Counted from the stretch's first letter, positions 25,786 to 35,335 are shown. The stretch: 64,000 nt of DNA from Candidatus Koribacter versatilis Ellin345 (GCF_000014005.1 NC_008009.1:2046001-2110000); one strand, 5' to 3'. A program made the numbers and translations. Notes: generated by a model not told the origin, from the letters alone.

Positions 25786-28454
25786 GGATGTTCCGACGGA
25801 AACGCAGCGCGAAAGATTTTGAAGAGGAAATCCAGGCGCACCTCGAGTTAGAAGCGGACGACCTGCGGGGCGAAGGTCTAAGTGAAGGTGAAGCGCGCCG
25901 GAGAAGCCGAGTTGAGTTCGGCAATGTAGGCGCCGCGGAGGAGCGGTTCTACATGAAGGACCGCTGGGCAGCACTGGAAAACGCGATTCGACGGGTCCGG
26001 TTCGCGTGGAGGTCGCTGGCGCAGAGCCCGGGCTTTACGATCACCGCGATCCTGACATTGGCGCTCGGCGTGGGCGCGAATACTGCGGTCTTCAGTGTAA
26101 TGAATGCGGTGCTGCTGCGGTCGCTGCCGGTGGAAGATCCGGAGCGCGTGGTGTACCTGCGCACATCGAATACGCCGAGCTCGGTCGGCACGATCAGTTC
26201 CACGGAGACATTTTCGTATGTGGTGTTCGACGCGCTGCGTCGAGAAGGCAAGGGCCTTGCGCCGGTGATGGCGTTTGCGCCGTTGTCGAACGACAAGGTT
26301 TCGGTTCGTTATGGCGCCCAACCGGAAACGGCGGAAGGCGACACGGTGAGTGGCGGGTATTTTTCGGGCCTGGGCGTGAAGCTGCCGCTGGGGCGAGGCT
26401 TCACGGACGAAGATGAGCGCACGCACGCGCCGATTGTGGTGCTGAGCCACAAGTATTGGGTGCGGCGCTTTGCGAGCGATCCGAAGGTGCTCGGGCAGAC
26501 GTTCCACGTGAACGGCGCGCCGATGACGATTGTGGGGGTGGCGGCGAACGGCTTTGAAGGAACTGAGGCCGCCTCGTCGACGGAGTTTTGGATCCCCTTC
26601 CAGAGCCGGCCCGAGTTGAATGCATATGGCAATGCTCCGGAAAACGGGAAAACTTTCATCAACAATCCGAAGTGGTGGTGCTTGCACCTGATCGGCAGGA
26701 TTGCGCCGGGCATGACACACGCACGAGCGGTCGCGGAGTTGCAGCCCGTGTTTCAGCGCGCGGCATCTGAAGGATTGGGCACGCCCAAGCCGGAGGAAAA
26801 GCTGCCGGTGCTGAGCTTCGCTGACGCGAAGAGTTTTCCAGGATACGACGAGGAGTACGGAAAGCCACTACGCATGTTGATGGCGATGGTGGTCCTGGTG
26901 CTCGTTATCGCGATGGCGAACGTGGTGATGCTGCTGCTGGCGAGGAATGCGCACCGTCGGCGGGAGTTTGCGCTGCGACAGGCGTTGGGAGCGGGACGCG
27001 GCGATCTGTTCCACCAGTTGGTGACGGAGAGCATTCTGCTGGTGACGGCGGGTGGAGCGCTGGCCTGGGCGTTCGCAGTAATGGCGACACGGTTGTTGGC
27101 GAACTGGGCGCACATTGAATCTACGCTCGCCCCGGACCGATCGGTGATGCTGTTCACACTGGTGGTGCTCACGATTGCGTTGTTCGTGTTCGCGTTAATT
27201 CCGTTGCGCATGGTTTTGGCGAGCGGAGCGGAACAAGCGCTGAAGGTTTCGTCGGCGACGGCGCAGACGGACGCGGGAAGGTCGCGGACGGGGAAGATCA
27301 TCGTGACGCACCAGATGTCGTTGTGCCTGGTGCTGCTGGTGGGAGCGGGACTGCTGGTGCGCACGCTAAGAAACCTCGAAAGCACTCCCATCGGAATGCA
27401 GTTGGATGGATTGGTAGTGTTTGGAGTGAAGCCGGACATCAAATCCGTGCCGCAAGGTGTGGCGTTCTACGTGGACCTGATGAACCGCCTGCGAGCACTG
27501 CCCGGCGTGCAAAACGTCACGGTGATGGAAGAGCGCATCGGCACCTGGTGGTCGAACAACTTCAACATGCTGGTTGACGGGAAGCTGCCGGAAGTTGCGA
27601 ATGGCGCCGCACGGACAGTGCGCAACAACACTGTGGGGCCAAAGTTTTTCACGACACTGGGCGTGCCGATTCTCGAGGGACGAGACTTTGCGGATTCCGA
27701 TACTGCGAGTTCGCCGCGGGTGGGGATCATCAACGAGGAGTTTGCGCGGAGGTTCCTGCCGAACCAGAATCCGCTGGGTCATTTGATTGGTCCGGCCGAT
27801 TTGCCTTCGTTCCAGATGACGATCGTGGGCGTGGTGAAGGACCACAAGTATCGCAGCATTACGGAGACGCCGATACCGATGGCGTGGTTCAACTACGCGC
27901 AGATCCCGATGATTGGGTCCATGCACGTGGAGATGCGAGTCTCGGGGCCGCCGCTAGCGATTTTGCCGTCGGTGCAGAAGACAGTGCTGGAGATAGACCC
28001 GAACCTGCCGCTGCTTCGTCCGATTACGCAGCGAGCGCAGTACGACCTGACGATTTCGAACGAAATCCTCTTTGCGCGCCTGGCGGGATTTTTCGGGCTG
28101 CTCGCAGTGGTGCTGGTGGCGACGGGGCTGTATGGAACACTTGCGTACCGAGTGAGCATGCGGACGGCGGAGATTGGCGTGCGCATGGCGATTGGTGCAC
28201 GACGCGGGCAAGTGGTATGGATGATTTTGCGCGACAGCTTCCGGTTGACGGCGATTGGGGTGGGGATTGGGATTCCGCTGGCGATGCTGGTGGGCAATGC
28301 GCTGGCGAGTTCGTTGTATGGCGTGAAGCCGATGGATGCTGCGAGCTACCTGGGCGCGATGGTCGCCGTGGGAGTGGTAGCACTGGCGGCGAGCGCGATT
28401 CCGGCGGCGCGGGCGGCGAATGTGAATCCGTTGCGGGCGCTGCGGGCGGAGTAG
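25782..28454 (+). CDS. ADOP-type duplicated ABC permease (MacB/FtsX-like)
   Basis: An 890-residue permease with the ADOP layout: a cytoplasmic N-terminal helical segment ([20 protein letters not shown]), TM1 ([20 protein letters not shown]), a MacB periplasmic core, an FtsX block ([20 protein letters not shown]...), then a second periplasmic core and a second FtsX block ([20 protein letters not shown]...). It ends [11 protein letters not shown]. No ATPase gene is adjacent, hence 'orphan'. ADOPs probably work with a remote MacB-type ATPase in lipoprotein or small-molecule export. GAGGAGG precedes ATG 25782, which overlaps padR by four bases. Confidence 0.9.
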   Translation: MRMFRRKRSAKDFEEEIQAHLELEADDLRGEGLSEGEARRRSRVEFGNVGAAEERFYMKDRWAALENAIRRVRFAWRSLAQSPGFTITAILTLALGVGANTAVFSVMNAVLLRSLPVEDPERVVYLRTSNTPSSVGTISSTETFSYVVFDALRREGKGLAPVMAFAPLSNDKVSVRYGAQPETAEGDTVSGGYFSGLGVKLPLGRGFTDEDERTHAPIVVLSHKYWVRRFASDPKVLGQTFHVNGAPMTIVGVAANGFEGTEAASSTEFWIPFQSRPELNAYGNAPENGKTFINNPKWWCLHLIGRIAPGMTHARAVAELQPVFQRAASEGLGTPKPEEKLPVLSFADAKSFPGYDEEYGKPLRMLMAMVVLVLVIAMANVVMLLLARNAHRRREFALRQALGAGRGDLFHQLVTESILLVTAGGALAWAFAVMATRLLANWAHIESTLAPDRSVMLFTLVVLTIALFVFALIPLRMVLASGAEQALKVSSATAQTDAGRSRTGKIIVTHQMSLCLVLLVGAGLLVRTLRNLESTPIGMQLDGLVVFGVKPDIKSVPQGVAFYVDLMNRLRALPGVQNVTVMEERIGTWWSNNFNMLVDGKLPEVANGAARTVRNNTVGPKFFTTLGVPILEGRDFADSDTASSPRVGIINEEFARRFLPNQNPLGHLIGPADLPSFQMTIVGVVKDHKYRSITETPIPMAWFNYAQIPMIGSMHVEMRVSGPPLAILPSVQKTVLEIDPNLPLLRPITQRAQYDLTISNEILFARLAGFFGLLAVVLVATGLYGTLAYRVSMRTAEIGVRMAIGARRGQVVWMILRDSFRLTAIGVGIGIPLAMLVGNALASSLYGVKPMDAASYLGAMVAVGVVALAASAIPAARAANVNPLRALRAE

Positions 28455-28486
28455 TGAAATCTCAGGCGTTCTTGTGAAGATAGGGG

Positions 28487-28533
28487 TCCTTCGACTCCGA
28501 ATTCGCTGCGCGAATTCTCCGCTCAGGATGACA
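28487..28533. repeat. REP-like palindromic repeat
   Basis: The stretch TCCTTCG ... CTCAGGATGACA is a diverged copy of the repeat core at 35078-35102, here with an inserted perfect hairpin GAATTCG-CTGCG-CGAATTC (28499-28517). It sits just after the ADOP stop in an intergenic gap, as expected for a REP/BIME-type element. Confidence 0.55.
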
Positions 28534-28550
28534 GAGGTTCATGAGGCACG

Positions 28551-28589
28551 TGTCATGGCTGCATGTCATGGCTGCGTGTCATGGCTGGG
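28551..28589 (+). repeat. 13-bp tandem repeat, three copies
   Basis: TGTCATGGCTGCA, TGTCATGGCTGCG and TGTCATGGCTGGG follow each other exactly. The 199-base gap between the ADOP gene and the convergent MBL-fold gene holds this and the REP-like element and no gene. Confidence 0.8.
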
Positions 28590-28653
28590 AATCTTCTAGG
28601 CGGCAGAAGCGCGATAGCTTTCGAGCGAATTGCATTCAGTCCTTCCTGCCAAG

Positions 28654-29715
28654 TTAACGCAAGCTTGCTTCAGAGAACATGGCCTTCACGAGTTCGGCAG
28701 TCATGTCGTCGAACGATGCGCCGAGGTCGGGATCATCGCCCGCAAAGCGCTGGCGGAATGACGAGAGATTGATGCCGGGCTTGACCTGATCGAGAGTGAG
28801 GGACAGTGCCGGGCCATTCTGCACAAGCACGGCGTCCATTTGGTCGAGCGCTGAGCGAAGCAGATCGTGCTCGAGTTGGACGAAGCTCTTGTCATGCATC
28901 ACGGGGCCGTGTCCGGGAATGATGGTTTGCCAATCGAGTTGGGCGAGTTTCTCGAGGGTGGTGACCCACTCCGACGGATAGCCATCGTAGATATAGGGAA
29001 GCGGGTAGACCACGAGGTCGCCGGCGACGACAATCTTCTCGCGAGGAAGGAAAACGATGGCATCGCCTTCGGTGTTGCCGCGGCCCAGAAACTTCACTTG
29101 GACTTCGCGATGACCAAGATCGATGGTGAAGTCGTGATCGAAGGCGAGCGTCGCACTTTGAAACTTCAGGGCGTGGAGTTCGTTCGAGTCCGGAAGGCGA
29201 ACATCAATCGCGTGCTGCACCTGCGCTTTGTCAGCGTTGGTCAGTACGTTGCCATCGGGAGTTTTGCCGGTTGCGAGCATTTGGCGAAGGCGCAGGAGAT
29301 TCTCGTCGAAGCGCTGGCTGGAGGATGGGCCGAACATGTCCATCGCCTTTTTGGTTGCGGTGGTGGCGATGATGGTGGCGGCGGGATAGGCGTCGAGGTA
29401 GGCACGATTCCCGATGTTGTGGTCGTTGTGGAAGTGCGTGTTCAGGATGAAGGCGACAGGCTTGTCGGTCCAAGTGCGGATGGTTGCGATGTCTTGCTGC
29501 GCAACGGACGGAAGGAAGCAGGTATCGACCACGAAGACCTGGCGGTCGCCAATGATGACGGTAGTGTTGCCGCTGGCCGCGGGACCTTGCGGATGCTCGA
29601 TGGCATATACACCTTCGGCAAGCTTAGTGATTTTGCGCGCGGAGTCGGCGCGCGCGGAAAACGGAACAAGCAGAAGTGTGAAAACGATGGAAGAGATGGT
29701 GCAGGTCGATCGCAT
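28654..29715 (-). CDS. Secreted metallo-beta-lactamase-fold hydrolase
   Basis: A 353-residue protein with a signal peptide (TISSIVFTLLLVPFSARA) and an MBL fold. Metal ligands are visible in THFHNDHNIGN (HxHxDH), in VAGDLVVYPLPY (Asp) and in IIPGHGPVMH (His). The HxHxDH type with two zinc ions covers glyoxalase II-like, lactonase and quinoprotein-relay-associated hydrolases as well as class B3 lactamases; the substrate is not predictable here. ATG 29715 gives a full signal peptide. It is monocistronic. Confidence 0.87.
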   Translation of the reverse strand: MRSTCTISSIVFTLLLVPFSARADSARKITKLAEGVYAIEHPQGPAASGNTTVIIGDRQVFVVDTCFLPSVAQQDIATIRTWTDKPVAFILNTHFHNDHNIGNRAYLDAYPAATIIATTATKKAMDMFGPSSSQRFDENLLRLRQMLATGKTPDGNVLTNADKAQVQHAIDVRLPDSNELHALKFQSATLAFDHDFTIDLGHREVQVKFLGRGNTEGDAIVFLPREKIVVAGDLVVYPLPYIYDGYPSEWVTTLEKLAQLDWQTIIPGHGPVMHDKSFVQLEHDLLRSALDQMDAVLVQNGPALSLTLDQVKPGINLSSFRQRFAGDDPDLGASFDDMTAELVKAMFSEASLR

Positions 29716-29811
29716 TGAAACCGACTGTACGCAGAAGCGGGTTGCGGCATTGGGTCGAGGGACGAGTCGTGGGTCGAAGGTGGCGAGCGCACGTTGCGGG
29801 GGCAGAGAAAA

Positions 29812-29846
29812 GCCCCACCCTACGGACTACGTCCGTAGAATGGGGC
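29812..29846. repeat. Palindromic repeat hairpin (GGGGCACCC family)
   Basis: Inner stem CTACGGAC/GTCCGTAG with loop TAC is nested in outer GCCCCA/TGGGGC and followed by ACCC. A second hairpin with the same CCCCACCC...TGGGGCACCC skeleton lies at 51666-51697. It also lies just past the stop of the minus-strand lipoprotein gene, where it may act as a weak terminator, though no T-tract follows. Confidence 0.5.
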
Positions 29847-29859
29847 ACCCTGTTATGAA

Positions 29860-31437
29860 CTATCGGTGTTCGGGCCGATCTGGCTTCGAGTCTTTGGAAG
29901 GCCTGCTCTGTTGTTGTGGCGCCTGCCGCGTTGCAGGCTTGGCTGGCGGTTGCGTCCCGGGGTGGGGCTGTGGCGCAGGGCGTGTGCTGGGCTGTGCCTG
30001 ATGTGTCGGCGGCTTTGGTTGCGGAGTAGGCCGCGTGTTCGGCTGAGGCGTCGGCCTCGTGGAAGGTTGCGGCGTCGGTCGCGTCGCGGGCTTTGGTTGC
30101 GGAACCGGGTGCGTGTTCGGTTGCGGCGTTGGACGGGTGGAAGGTTGCGGAGTGGGCCTCGTGCTCGGCTGAGGTGTTGGTTTCACGCTCGGTTGAGTGG
30201 TGGTGGGCCGCGGAACAGGACGCGCTTCGGGACGAGCAGGAGAAACGGGCGTGGGACGCGTACTTGGCTGCGGAGTTGGACGTGCGACGTTGTTTGGTTG
30301 GTTCGGCCTGGCGCCGGCAGCTGGTCGCGGAACCGGGCGTGCGGCGATCGCGGGCGCGACCGGCTTTGCCGCCTCGATCGGTCTGGGAGCAGCGGCAATC
30401 GCGGGGCGTCCTTTGTTGACGGACGCGAACTGTTGGCGATCGCGCATGGCATTGTGCTGGTTCTCGATCTGCGTGGTCATCGGCGGGATACGCTGCTGAC
30501 GGACAGCAACTGCTTCTGCGCGCGTGGGACGGCGGGTGATGCCGCCGGGGCCGTTGTAGCTGACGCGGTTGTTGTTATTGACGATGACCGTCTTGTTGTA
30601 GACGTTGGTGATATTGGTGACATTCACGTTGTTGACGGAACGGTTGTAGTAGAAGTTGTTGCCGTGCCAGTAACCACCGTGGTAGCCGGATCCGACGTAT
30701 CCAAAGCCGTAGTTAATGCCACCGTACCAGCCTACGTAGTGTCCCCAATAGCCATAGTGGAAGCGATAGACTCCGCCGCCGAAACCCCAATAGCCGGGCG
30801 TCCAGAGGAAGCCGACTTGCGGCGGGCGCGCCCAGGCGCCGGGCACCCAGTAGTATCCGGCAGGAGCATAGCTCCAGTACCCGGGAGTCCAGACGTAGCC
30901 GGGACTGGGACACATGGGCTGCTGGTACTCGGGAATTGGGGGCGGCGCTTGATGGGCCTGAATTGCAGGCTGGCCATAGCTGCTGTCTTGTTGGGACAGG
31001 TCCTGGTCGTAATCCTGATTGTTGTCGCCGTATCCAACATTGTTGCTGTTGTCGGGATAGCTCTGCGAGGCGGGAGCTTGCGCCTGGGCTGGCTGAGAAC
31101 CCTGGTCGGGATACTGCTGTTGCTGACTGGCATTGCCCTGGTTCTGCGCCGGTTGTTGCTGGCTAGCGCTTTGATCCTGAGCAGGATAGCTCTGCTGGTC
31201 GCTCGTGGGTTGGTCGGTGGGGTTGCCGTTGGCGTCGACTGGCGGGAGATTGCCGTTGTCCTCAGGATTTTGTGACTGAGCAGCCTGCGACTGGTCGGGC
31301 TGAGCGGCTTGTTGTTGCTGCGGTGCTGCTGCGTTGGCCGTCGGAGCGCTTTGTTTGTTGCATCCGGTGAGCGAGAGGCCGGCGACGATCAGGAGCGCGG
31401 CTAGGGAAGAGCGGGAGAAGTTCAGCATGTACGGCAT
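29860..31437 (-). CDS. WxxGxW-repeat lipoprotein with Gln-rich N-terminus and Pro/Arg-rich tail
   Basis: A 525-residue protein in four parts: lipoprotein signal (LLIVAGLSLTGC), a Gln/Pro/Ser-rich linker of about 150 residues, a tyrosine/tryptophan-rich segment with repeated W-x-P-G-x-W units (GYVWTPGYWSYAPAGYYWVP, then LWTPGYWGFGG), and a C-terminal low-complexity tail of RPTPQPSTRPTPQPNT-type repeats, very basic. The WxxGxW repeat family is known in outer-membrane-anchored proteins of unknown role. ATG 31437 or the in-frame ATG 31428 could start; AGAGGTGG sits just before the first. A surface or wall-binding role is inference. Confidence 0.8.
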   Translation of the reverse strand: MPYMLNFSRSSLAALLIVAGLSLTGCNKQSAPTANAAAPQQQQAAQPDQSQAAQSQNPEDNGNLPPVDANGNPTDQPTSDQQSYPAQDQSASQQQPAQNQGNASQQQQYPDQGSQPAQAQAPASQSYPDNSNNVGYGDNNQDYDQDLSQQDSSYGQPAIQAHQAPPPIPEYQQPMCPSPGYVWTPGYWSYAPAGYYWVPGAWARPPQVGFLWTPGYWGFGGGVYRFHYGYWGHYVGWYGGINYGFGYVGSGYHGGYWHGNNFYYNRSVNNVNVTNITNVYNKTVIVNNNNRVSYNGPGGITRRPTRAEAVAVRQQRIPPMTTQIENQHNAMRDRQQFASVNKGRPAIAAAPRPIEAAKPVAPAIAARPVPRPAAGARPNQPNNVARPTPQPSTRPTPVSPARPEARPVPRPTTTQPSVKPTPQPSTRPTPQPSTRPTPQPNTHPVPQPKPATRPTPQPSTRPTPQPNTRPTPQPKPPTHQAQPSTRPAPQPHPGTQPPAKPATRQAPQQQSRPSKDSKPDRPEHR

Positions 31438-31839
31438 TCCACCTCTAAGAGTCTTTGATGACGAACGCGTTACGCGGAAGGAGCTTATCTTGCAATTGGC
31501 GTTTCGGCGATGAGCACTTAGGTGGGGAATGCTTGTGGAGAAAAAAAGACGCCGTGGTTCGAGGACCACGGCGTTCGCCACTTGCGATAAAGCGTTTCAC
31601 CCCAAGCTTTGTAGTTGGCGGCGGGAGATCGCTGGATCTGGTGGTGCGTCCGGCTGAACTCGGGCAACGCCATCCGACTGCGGAGTGGGCAGCGGGATAT
31701 GAGAACGAGGGGATTCTGACAAGGAAGCGAAGAACTTGGAAGTATCGGGGGGTATGCTACAGTAACAGAAATAAATCCTTGCGATTGAGTCGCTTGGGTG
31801 AATTGTTACGGCTGTTACATGGTACGCTACAAGCCCTGA
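31438..31839. other. Divergent intergenic region with terminator-like hairpin and TGTTAC repeats
   Basis: About 400 bases. It holds a minus-oriented terminator hairpin (31541-31574), TGTTAC repeated at 31804-31809 and 31813-31818 and inverted at 31763-31768 (GTAACA), and a TACAAG hexamer at 31828-31833 seven bases before the plus-strand gene, suggesting a short or absent leader. I found no credible gene. Confidence 0.5.
31541..31574 (-). terminator. Intrinsic terminator in the leader of the lipoprotein gene
   Basis: Perfect 10-bp stem ACGCCGTGGT/ACCACGGCGT, loop TCGAGG, followed on the minus strand by seven T. It lies about 105 bases upstream of the minus-strand lipoprotein start with no minus-strand gene before it, so it would end either a leader transcript or a separate small RNA. 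Confidence 0.6.
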
Positions 31840-33084
31840 ATGGTTGACCGCGAGCAATTTCCGAAGCAGATCGACCGGCTGGTCGCGAGCCGGACACTGC
31901 ACGGATCAGAGTCGCTGTGTAAATTGCTCCGGTACCTGGCGGCGCATGCGATTGAGCATCCGGGCACGCCGCTGAAGGAATATCAGATCGCGACCGAGGT
32001 CTTCGGACGAAGGCCGGACTTCGACCCACAATCCGATTCGACGATCCGCGTGCAGGCCGGAAGGCTGCGGGCGAAGGTCGCGGAGTACTACGCGTCGGAA
32101 GGGGAAAGCGATCCGGTCGTGGTGGAGCTGCCGAAGGGAAGCTACCTGCTGAACTTCCGGTATCGGACGCCGGTTCCTAAGGAAGAGCTGGTGAATCATG
32201 CACCGGTGCATGAACCAGTGACGGTGGCGCCACAGAAATCATACGGCGGGATGGCGGCAACTTTGGCCGTGCTTCTGGGACTCGCGGTGGTGACGATTGG
32301 TTATTTGCTGCTGAATGGAAGGGTGAAGACGGATACTGCGTCGGCGGCGACGGCAGGACCGCTGGCGCCGGCAGAGTTCCAGGTGTTCTGGAGGAAATTT
32401 CTGTCGGGTCCAGAGGAGCCCTGGGTGGTGTTCAGCAATGCGGAGTTTGTGGGGCGTCCGGAGACGGGGATGCGCTACTACGATAAGCAGCGCGATGCGA
32501 ACACGCCTCCGTACGACCACTACACCGGCGTTGGAGAAGTGCTTTCCATTCACGAACTGGACCAGGTGTTCAATTCGTTGCACCGGCGGATTCGGGTGAA
32601 GCGCGGCAGTTTGTTTTCGCTGGATGACGCGAAGAACAACGATTTGATATTTATTGGTTCGCCGTCAGAAAACCTGACACTGATGGAGATTCCGAGCACG
32701 GATGACTTCCGGTTCGATCGAGTGAAGACAGGACCGAGGGCCGGCGACCTTGCGGTGATCAATGTGCATCCGCAAGCGGGAGAGCAACCGTTCTACCTAG
32801 CGAGTCGGGCGGGTGATCCGCTCGTTGAAGACTACGCGGTGGTGGGAATGATGCCGGCGTTGAATCCGCAGCGGACGGAAGTGATCCTCGCCGGAACGAC
32901 GACGTTCGGTACGCAGGCGGCGGTGGAATATGTTTGCCGGCAGAGTTCGGTGAAGCAATTACTCGATCGGCTTGGAACGTCGGGGGGCGAGGTGAAGCCA
33001 TTCGAGGCGATCCTGCATATTAAGGTGGCGAAGGGCGTGCCGGTCGAGACGGAGTTGGTCGCGGTACGGCTGAGGAACCAGTAG
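31840..33084 (+). CDS. Winged-helix regulator-like membrane protein with extracytoplasmic domain
   Basis: A 414-residue protein: an N-terminal winged-helix segment (ESLCKLLRYLAAHAIEHPGT, PDFDPQSDSTIRVQAGRLRA, PKGSYLLNFRYR) of the type common in Acidobacteria, one TM helix near residues 137-158 (MAATLAVLLGLAVVTIGYLL), and a roughly 250-residue outer domain with no family I recognise (PWVVFSNAEFVGRPETGMRY). The ToxR-like layout suggests a one-component membrane regulator. ATG 31840 has no Shine-Dalgarno box. Target genes unknown; the serine hydrolase 55 bases downstream is a candidate. Confidence 0.72.
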   Translation: MVDREQFPKQIDRLVASRTLHGSESLCKLLRYLAAHAIEHPGTPLKEYQIATEVFGRRPDFDPQSDSTIRVQAGRLRAKVAEYYASEGESDPVVVELPKGSYLLNFRYRTPVPKEELVNHAPVHEPVTVAPQKSYGGMAATLAVLLGLAVVTIGYLLLNGRVKTDTASAATAGPLAPAEFQVFWRKFLSGPEEPWVVFSNAEFVGRPETGMRYYDKQRDANTPPYDHYTGVGEVLSIHELDQVFNSLHRRIRVKRGSLFSLDDAKNNDLIFIGSPSENLTLMEIPSTDDFRFDRVKTGPRAGDLAVINVHPQAGEQPFYLASRAGDPLVEDYAVVGMMPALNPQRTEVILAGTTTFGTQAAVEYVCRQSSVKQLLDRLGTSGGEVKPFEAILHIKVAKGVPVETELVAVRLRNQ

Positions 33085-33139
33085 AACCGCGGGCTGTCGC
33101 CACTTTCCAAAAAAGAAGAACCTAGTACACTCTTGCGCT

Positions 33140-34573
33140 ATGGCCACGTGGCGCGGGTTCTTCATCGTTCTCCTTCTAAGCTGCGGCGCAATTGGTGCGC
33201 CGGCACAAACCACAAATTCTGACGCGATTGATCAGTACGTGCTCGCGGAAATGGGCAGACAGCATATTCCGGGGCTGGCGCTCGGAATCTATCGCAACGG
33301 CAAGATCGAGCGCGCAAAGGGATATGGGCTGGCGAATATCGAGCTGGATGTAGCGGTTAAGCCGGAGACGATTTTCCAGTCGGGATCGGTGGGGAAGCAG
33401 TTCACAGCGACGGCGATCATGATGCTGGTGGAAGAAGGGAAGGTCGGCCTCGATGACAGCGTGCGGAAGTATTTTCCAGAAGCGCCGGAGACCTGGCAAA
33501 ACGTCAAGATCAAGAACCTGCTGAGCCATACTTCGGGCCTATCGGAGTATGAGTCGGCGGACAAGACAAAGCCGGGCGGACCGATCAACCTTCGCGCGGA
33601 TGTCTCGGAAGATGAGTTGGTGAAGATCATCGAGACGTTTCCGATGGACTTCCAGCCGGGCGAGAAGTGGTCGTATCGCAACACGAACTATGTTCTGCTT
33701 GGCGTAATCATCCATAAGCTGACGGGGAAGTTCTACGGCGACTTCCTCCAGGAGCGGGTCTTCCAGCCGCTGGGCATGAAAAGCACTCGGATCATCAGCG
33801 AGGCGGACATCATTCCGAACCGCTCAGCCGGGTACCAGTTGGTGAAGGGCGAATGGAAGAACCAAGATTGGGTCTCGCCCTCCTTCAATTCAACGGCCGA
33901 CGGCGCGCTCTACTTCAATGTTGTCGATCTCGCGAAGTGGGACGAGGCTCTTTATAGCGAGCGGCTGCTGAAACGGTCGAGCTTCGACCAGTTGTGGACG
34001 GTCTTCAAGCTCAACGATGGAAAGCCGAACAGTGCAAACTACGGTATGGCGTGGGAGATCAATGATGTCAACGGGCACAAGATCATTGAGCACGGTGGAG
34101 CGTGGCAGGGATTCACTACGCATATCGCGCGATACGTGGACGACAAGCTGACGGTCGTTGTGCTAACGAACCTAGACTCGGCGCATTCGAGTCCGGGGAA
34201 GATTGCCCACCATGTAGCGGGGCTCGAGAACGCGGCGCTGATGCCGCCAGAAAAGAAGGCGATTGAGGACAAGGAGCCGCAAATTACCGGAAAACTTCGC
34301 GTCATCGTGGAGCAGTTTGCGCGAGGCAAGGCGAATCCCGAGGACTTCACGCCGAAGGTGCGGTCCAAGCTTTTTCCGGATGAAGCGAAAGAGTTGCAGC
34401 AGGCGCTGAGCGACTTCGGTCCGCTGGAGTCGTTTGCGTTGATCGGCCATGAAGCCGGTGCGGTGAGACATTACACCTATCGGGTTAAGTATCGCGATAC
34501 GTCGATCCAGATGGAATTTCTGCTGGATGAGCAAGGACTAGTCGACGGGATGGAGCTCAAGGACGATGAGTAG
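33140..34573 (+). CDS. Secreted serine hydrolase, class C beta-lactamase/esterase-like
   Basis: A 477-residue protein with a signal peptide (FFIVLLLSCGAIGAPAQ) and the penicillin-binding-like fold. Catalytic elements are Ser83-x-x-Lys86 (QSGSVGKQFTA), Tyr in WSYRNTNYVLLG (YxN) and IEHGGAWQGF (HGG, replacing KTG). A C-terminal extension of about 120 residues follows. Such proteins are usually D-aminopeptidases, esterases or peptidoglycan-processing enzymes rather than resistance enzymes. A TACACT hexamer at 33126-33131 with no ribosome-binding site suggests a very short leader. Confidence 0.85.
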   Translation: MATWRGFFIVLLLSCGAIGAPAQTTNSDAIDQYVLAEMGRQHIPGLALGIYRNGKIERAKGYGLANIELDVAVKPETIFQSGSVGKQFTATAIMMLVEEGKVGLDDSVRKYFPEAPETWQNVKIKNLLSHTSGLSEYESADKTKPGGPINLRADVSEDELVKIIETFPMDFQPGEKWSYRNTNYVLLGVIIHKLTGKFYGDFLQERVFQPLGMKSTRIISEADIIPNRSAGYQLVKGEWKNQDWVSPSFNSTADGALYFNVVDLAKWDEALYSERLLKRSSFDQLWTVFKLNDGKPNSANYGMAWEINDVNGHKIIEHGGAWQGFTTHIARYVDDKLTVVVLTNLDSAHSSPGKIAHHVAGLENAALMPPEKKAIEDKEPQITGKLRVIVEQFARGKANPEDFTPKVRSKLFPDEAKELQQALSDFGPLESFALIGHEAGAVRHYTYRVKYRDTSIQMEFLLDEQGLVDGMELKDDE

Positions 34574-34695
34574 CACCCGCTTCGCGGACGAGTGGAACCG
34601 CTGCCAGTGTCGCGGATTGTCGCGTGTTGTCCGAGTCGGCCGGTGTATTCTGATTGAGTCTTTCTACGATGTAAGTAGCTGCTGAAAGGCCCCGA

Positions 34696-35049
34696 TTGGA
34701 CAGTAGAACGAAGTTACCAACCGCTCTCGCGGGAAAACCAAAATCTGAACTACTCACCTGCTGGAAGGACATTGCGCGGTTCTTTGGTAAGGGTGTGCGT
34801 ACGGTGCAACGTTGGGAAGCACTCGGCATGCCGGTGTATCGTCCAAACGGCGATAACTGCGCGGTGTTTGCCGATCCGGAAGAACTGCAGCGGTGGGCGA
34901 TGTTGCGATCGAGCCTGGTGGTGGAGATGGAAAAACATCTCGCCCGCGAGCTCACCCAGTCAGAGCGGCGTGTGATCCTGCTCGCGGAAGAGATCATTCG
35001 ACGCGAGGCTTCACACTCTGTCGGTCACGAAACTTCTTCTGAGATTTAG
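34696..35049 (+). CDS. Small helix-turn-helix protein (MerR-like DNA-binding)
   Basis: A 117-residue protein containing TCWKDIARFFGKGVRTVQRW followed by EALGMPVYRP, a MerR/AlpA-type HTH widespread in Acidobacteria. The C-terminal half is helical and charged. The start is TTG 34696, with GAAAGG seven bases upstream; no ATG fits. No effector domain is visible. It is followed by the 83-bp tandem repeat region and appears monocistronic. Confidence 0.7.
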   Translation: MDSRTKLPTALAGKPKSELLTCWKDIARFFGKGVRTVQRWEALGMPVYRPNGDNCAVFADPEELQRWAMLRSSLVVEMEKHLARELTQSERRVILLAEEIIRREASHSVGHETSSEI

Positions 35050-35060
35050 TTTTGAATAGT

Positions 35061-35282
35061 GCGAAGCAGAACAGCAGATCCTTCGCTGCGCTCAGGATGA
35101 CAGGAGAGAGTAGTGGCGCTTCGGGCGGTAGCGTGGGCTGGCCGCGAAGCGGAACAGCAGATCCTTCGCTGCGCTCAGGATGACAGGAGAGAGTAGTGGC
35201 GCTTCAGGCGGTAGCATGGGCTGGCCGCGAGGCGGAACAGCAGATCCTTCGTTGCTGCGCTCCTCTGGATGACAAGAGGGAG
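35061..35282 (+). repeat. 83-bp tandem repeat with REP-like core, about 2.7 copies
   Basis: Unit starts are at 35061, 35144 and 35227 (exact 83-bp period). Each unit begins GCGAAGC(A/G)GAACAGCAG, contains the imperfect palindrome GATCCTTCGCTGCGCTCAGG, and continues through GGATGACAGGAGAGAGTAG to GGGCTGGCCGC. The third copy is partial and its core is altered. The region 35050-35335 holds no gene. Single diverged copies of the core lie at 28487-28533 and 36803-36844. Confidence 0.88.
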
Positions 35283-35335
35283 AGGGGCGAGGAGAGAGCG
35301 TTGTGGTAAACGCGCCGCTGAGAGCGGAAGCGTGG

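Noticed and set aside
28487-28589. Transposon end or integration site
   Set aside because: There is a REP-like element and a 13-bp tandem repeat, but no transposase, no terminal inverted repeats and no target duplication.
29866-31275. 469-codon plus-strand open frame opposite the WxxGxW lipoprotein gene
   Set aside because: Its Arg/Leu/Val-rich low-complexity sequence is what the complement of the proline/glutamine-repeat gene would give, and it has no start signal. The minus-strand frame has a lipoprotein signal and known repeat motifs.
35061-35282. CRISPR array
   Set aside because: The unit is 83 bp with repeated sequence throughout, not short repeats with unique spacers, and no cas gene is present.
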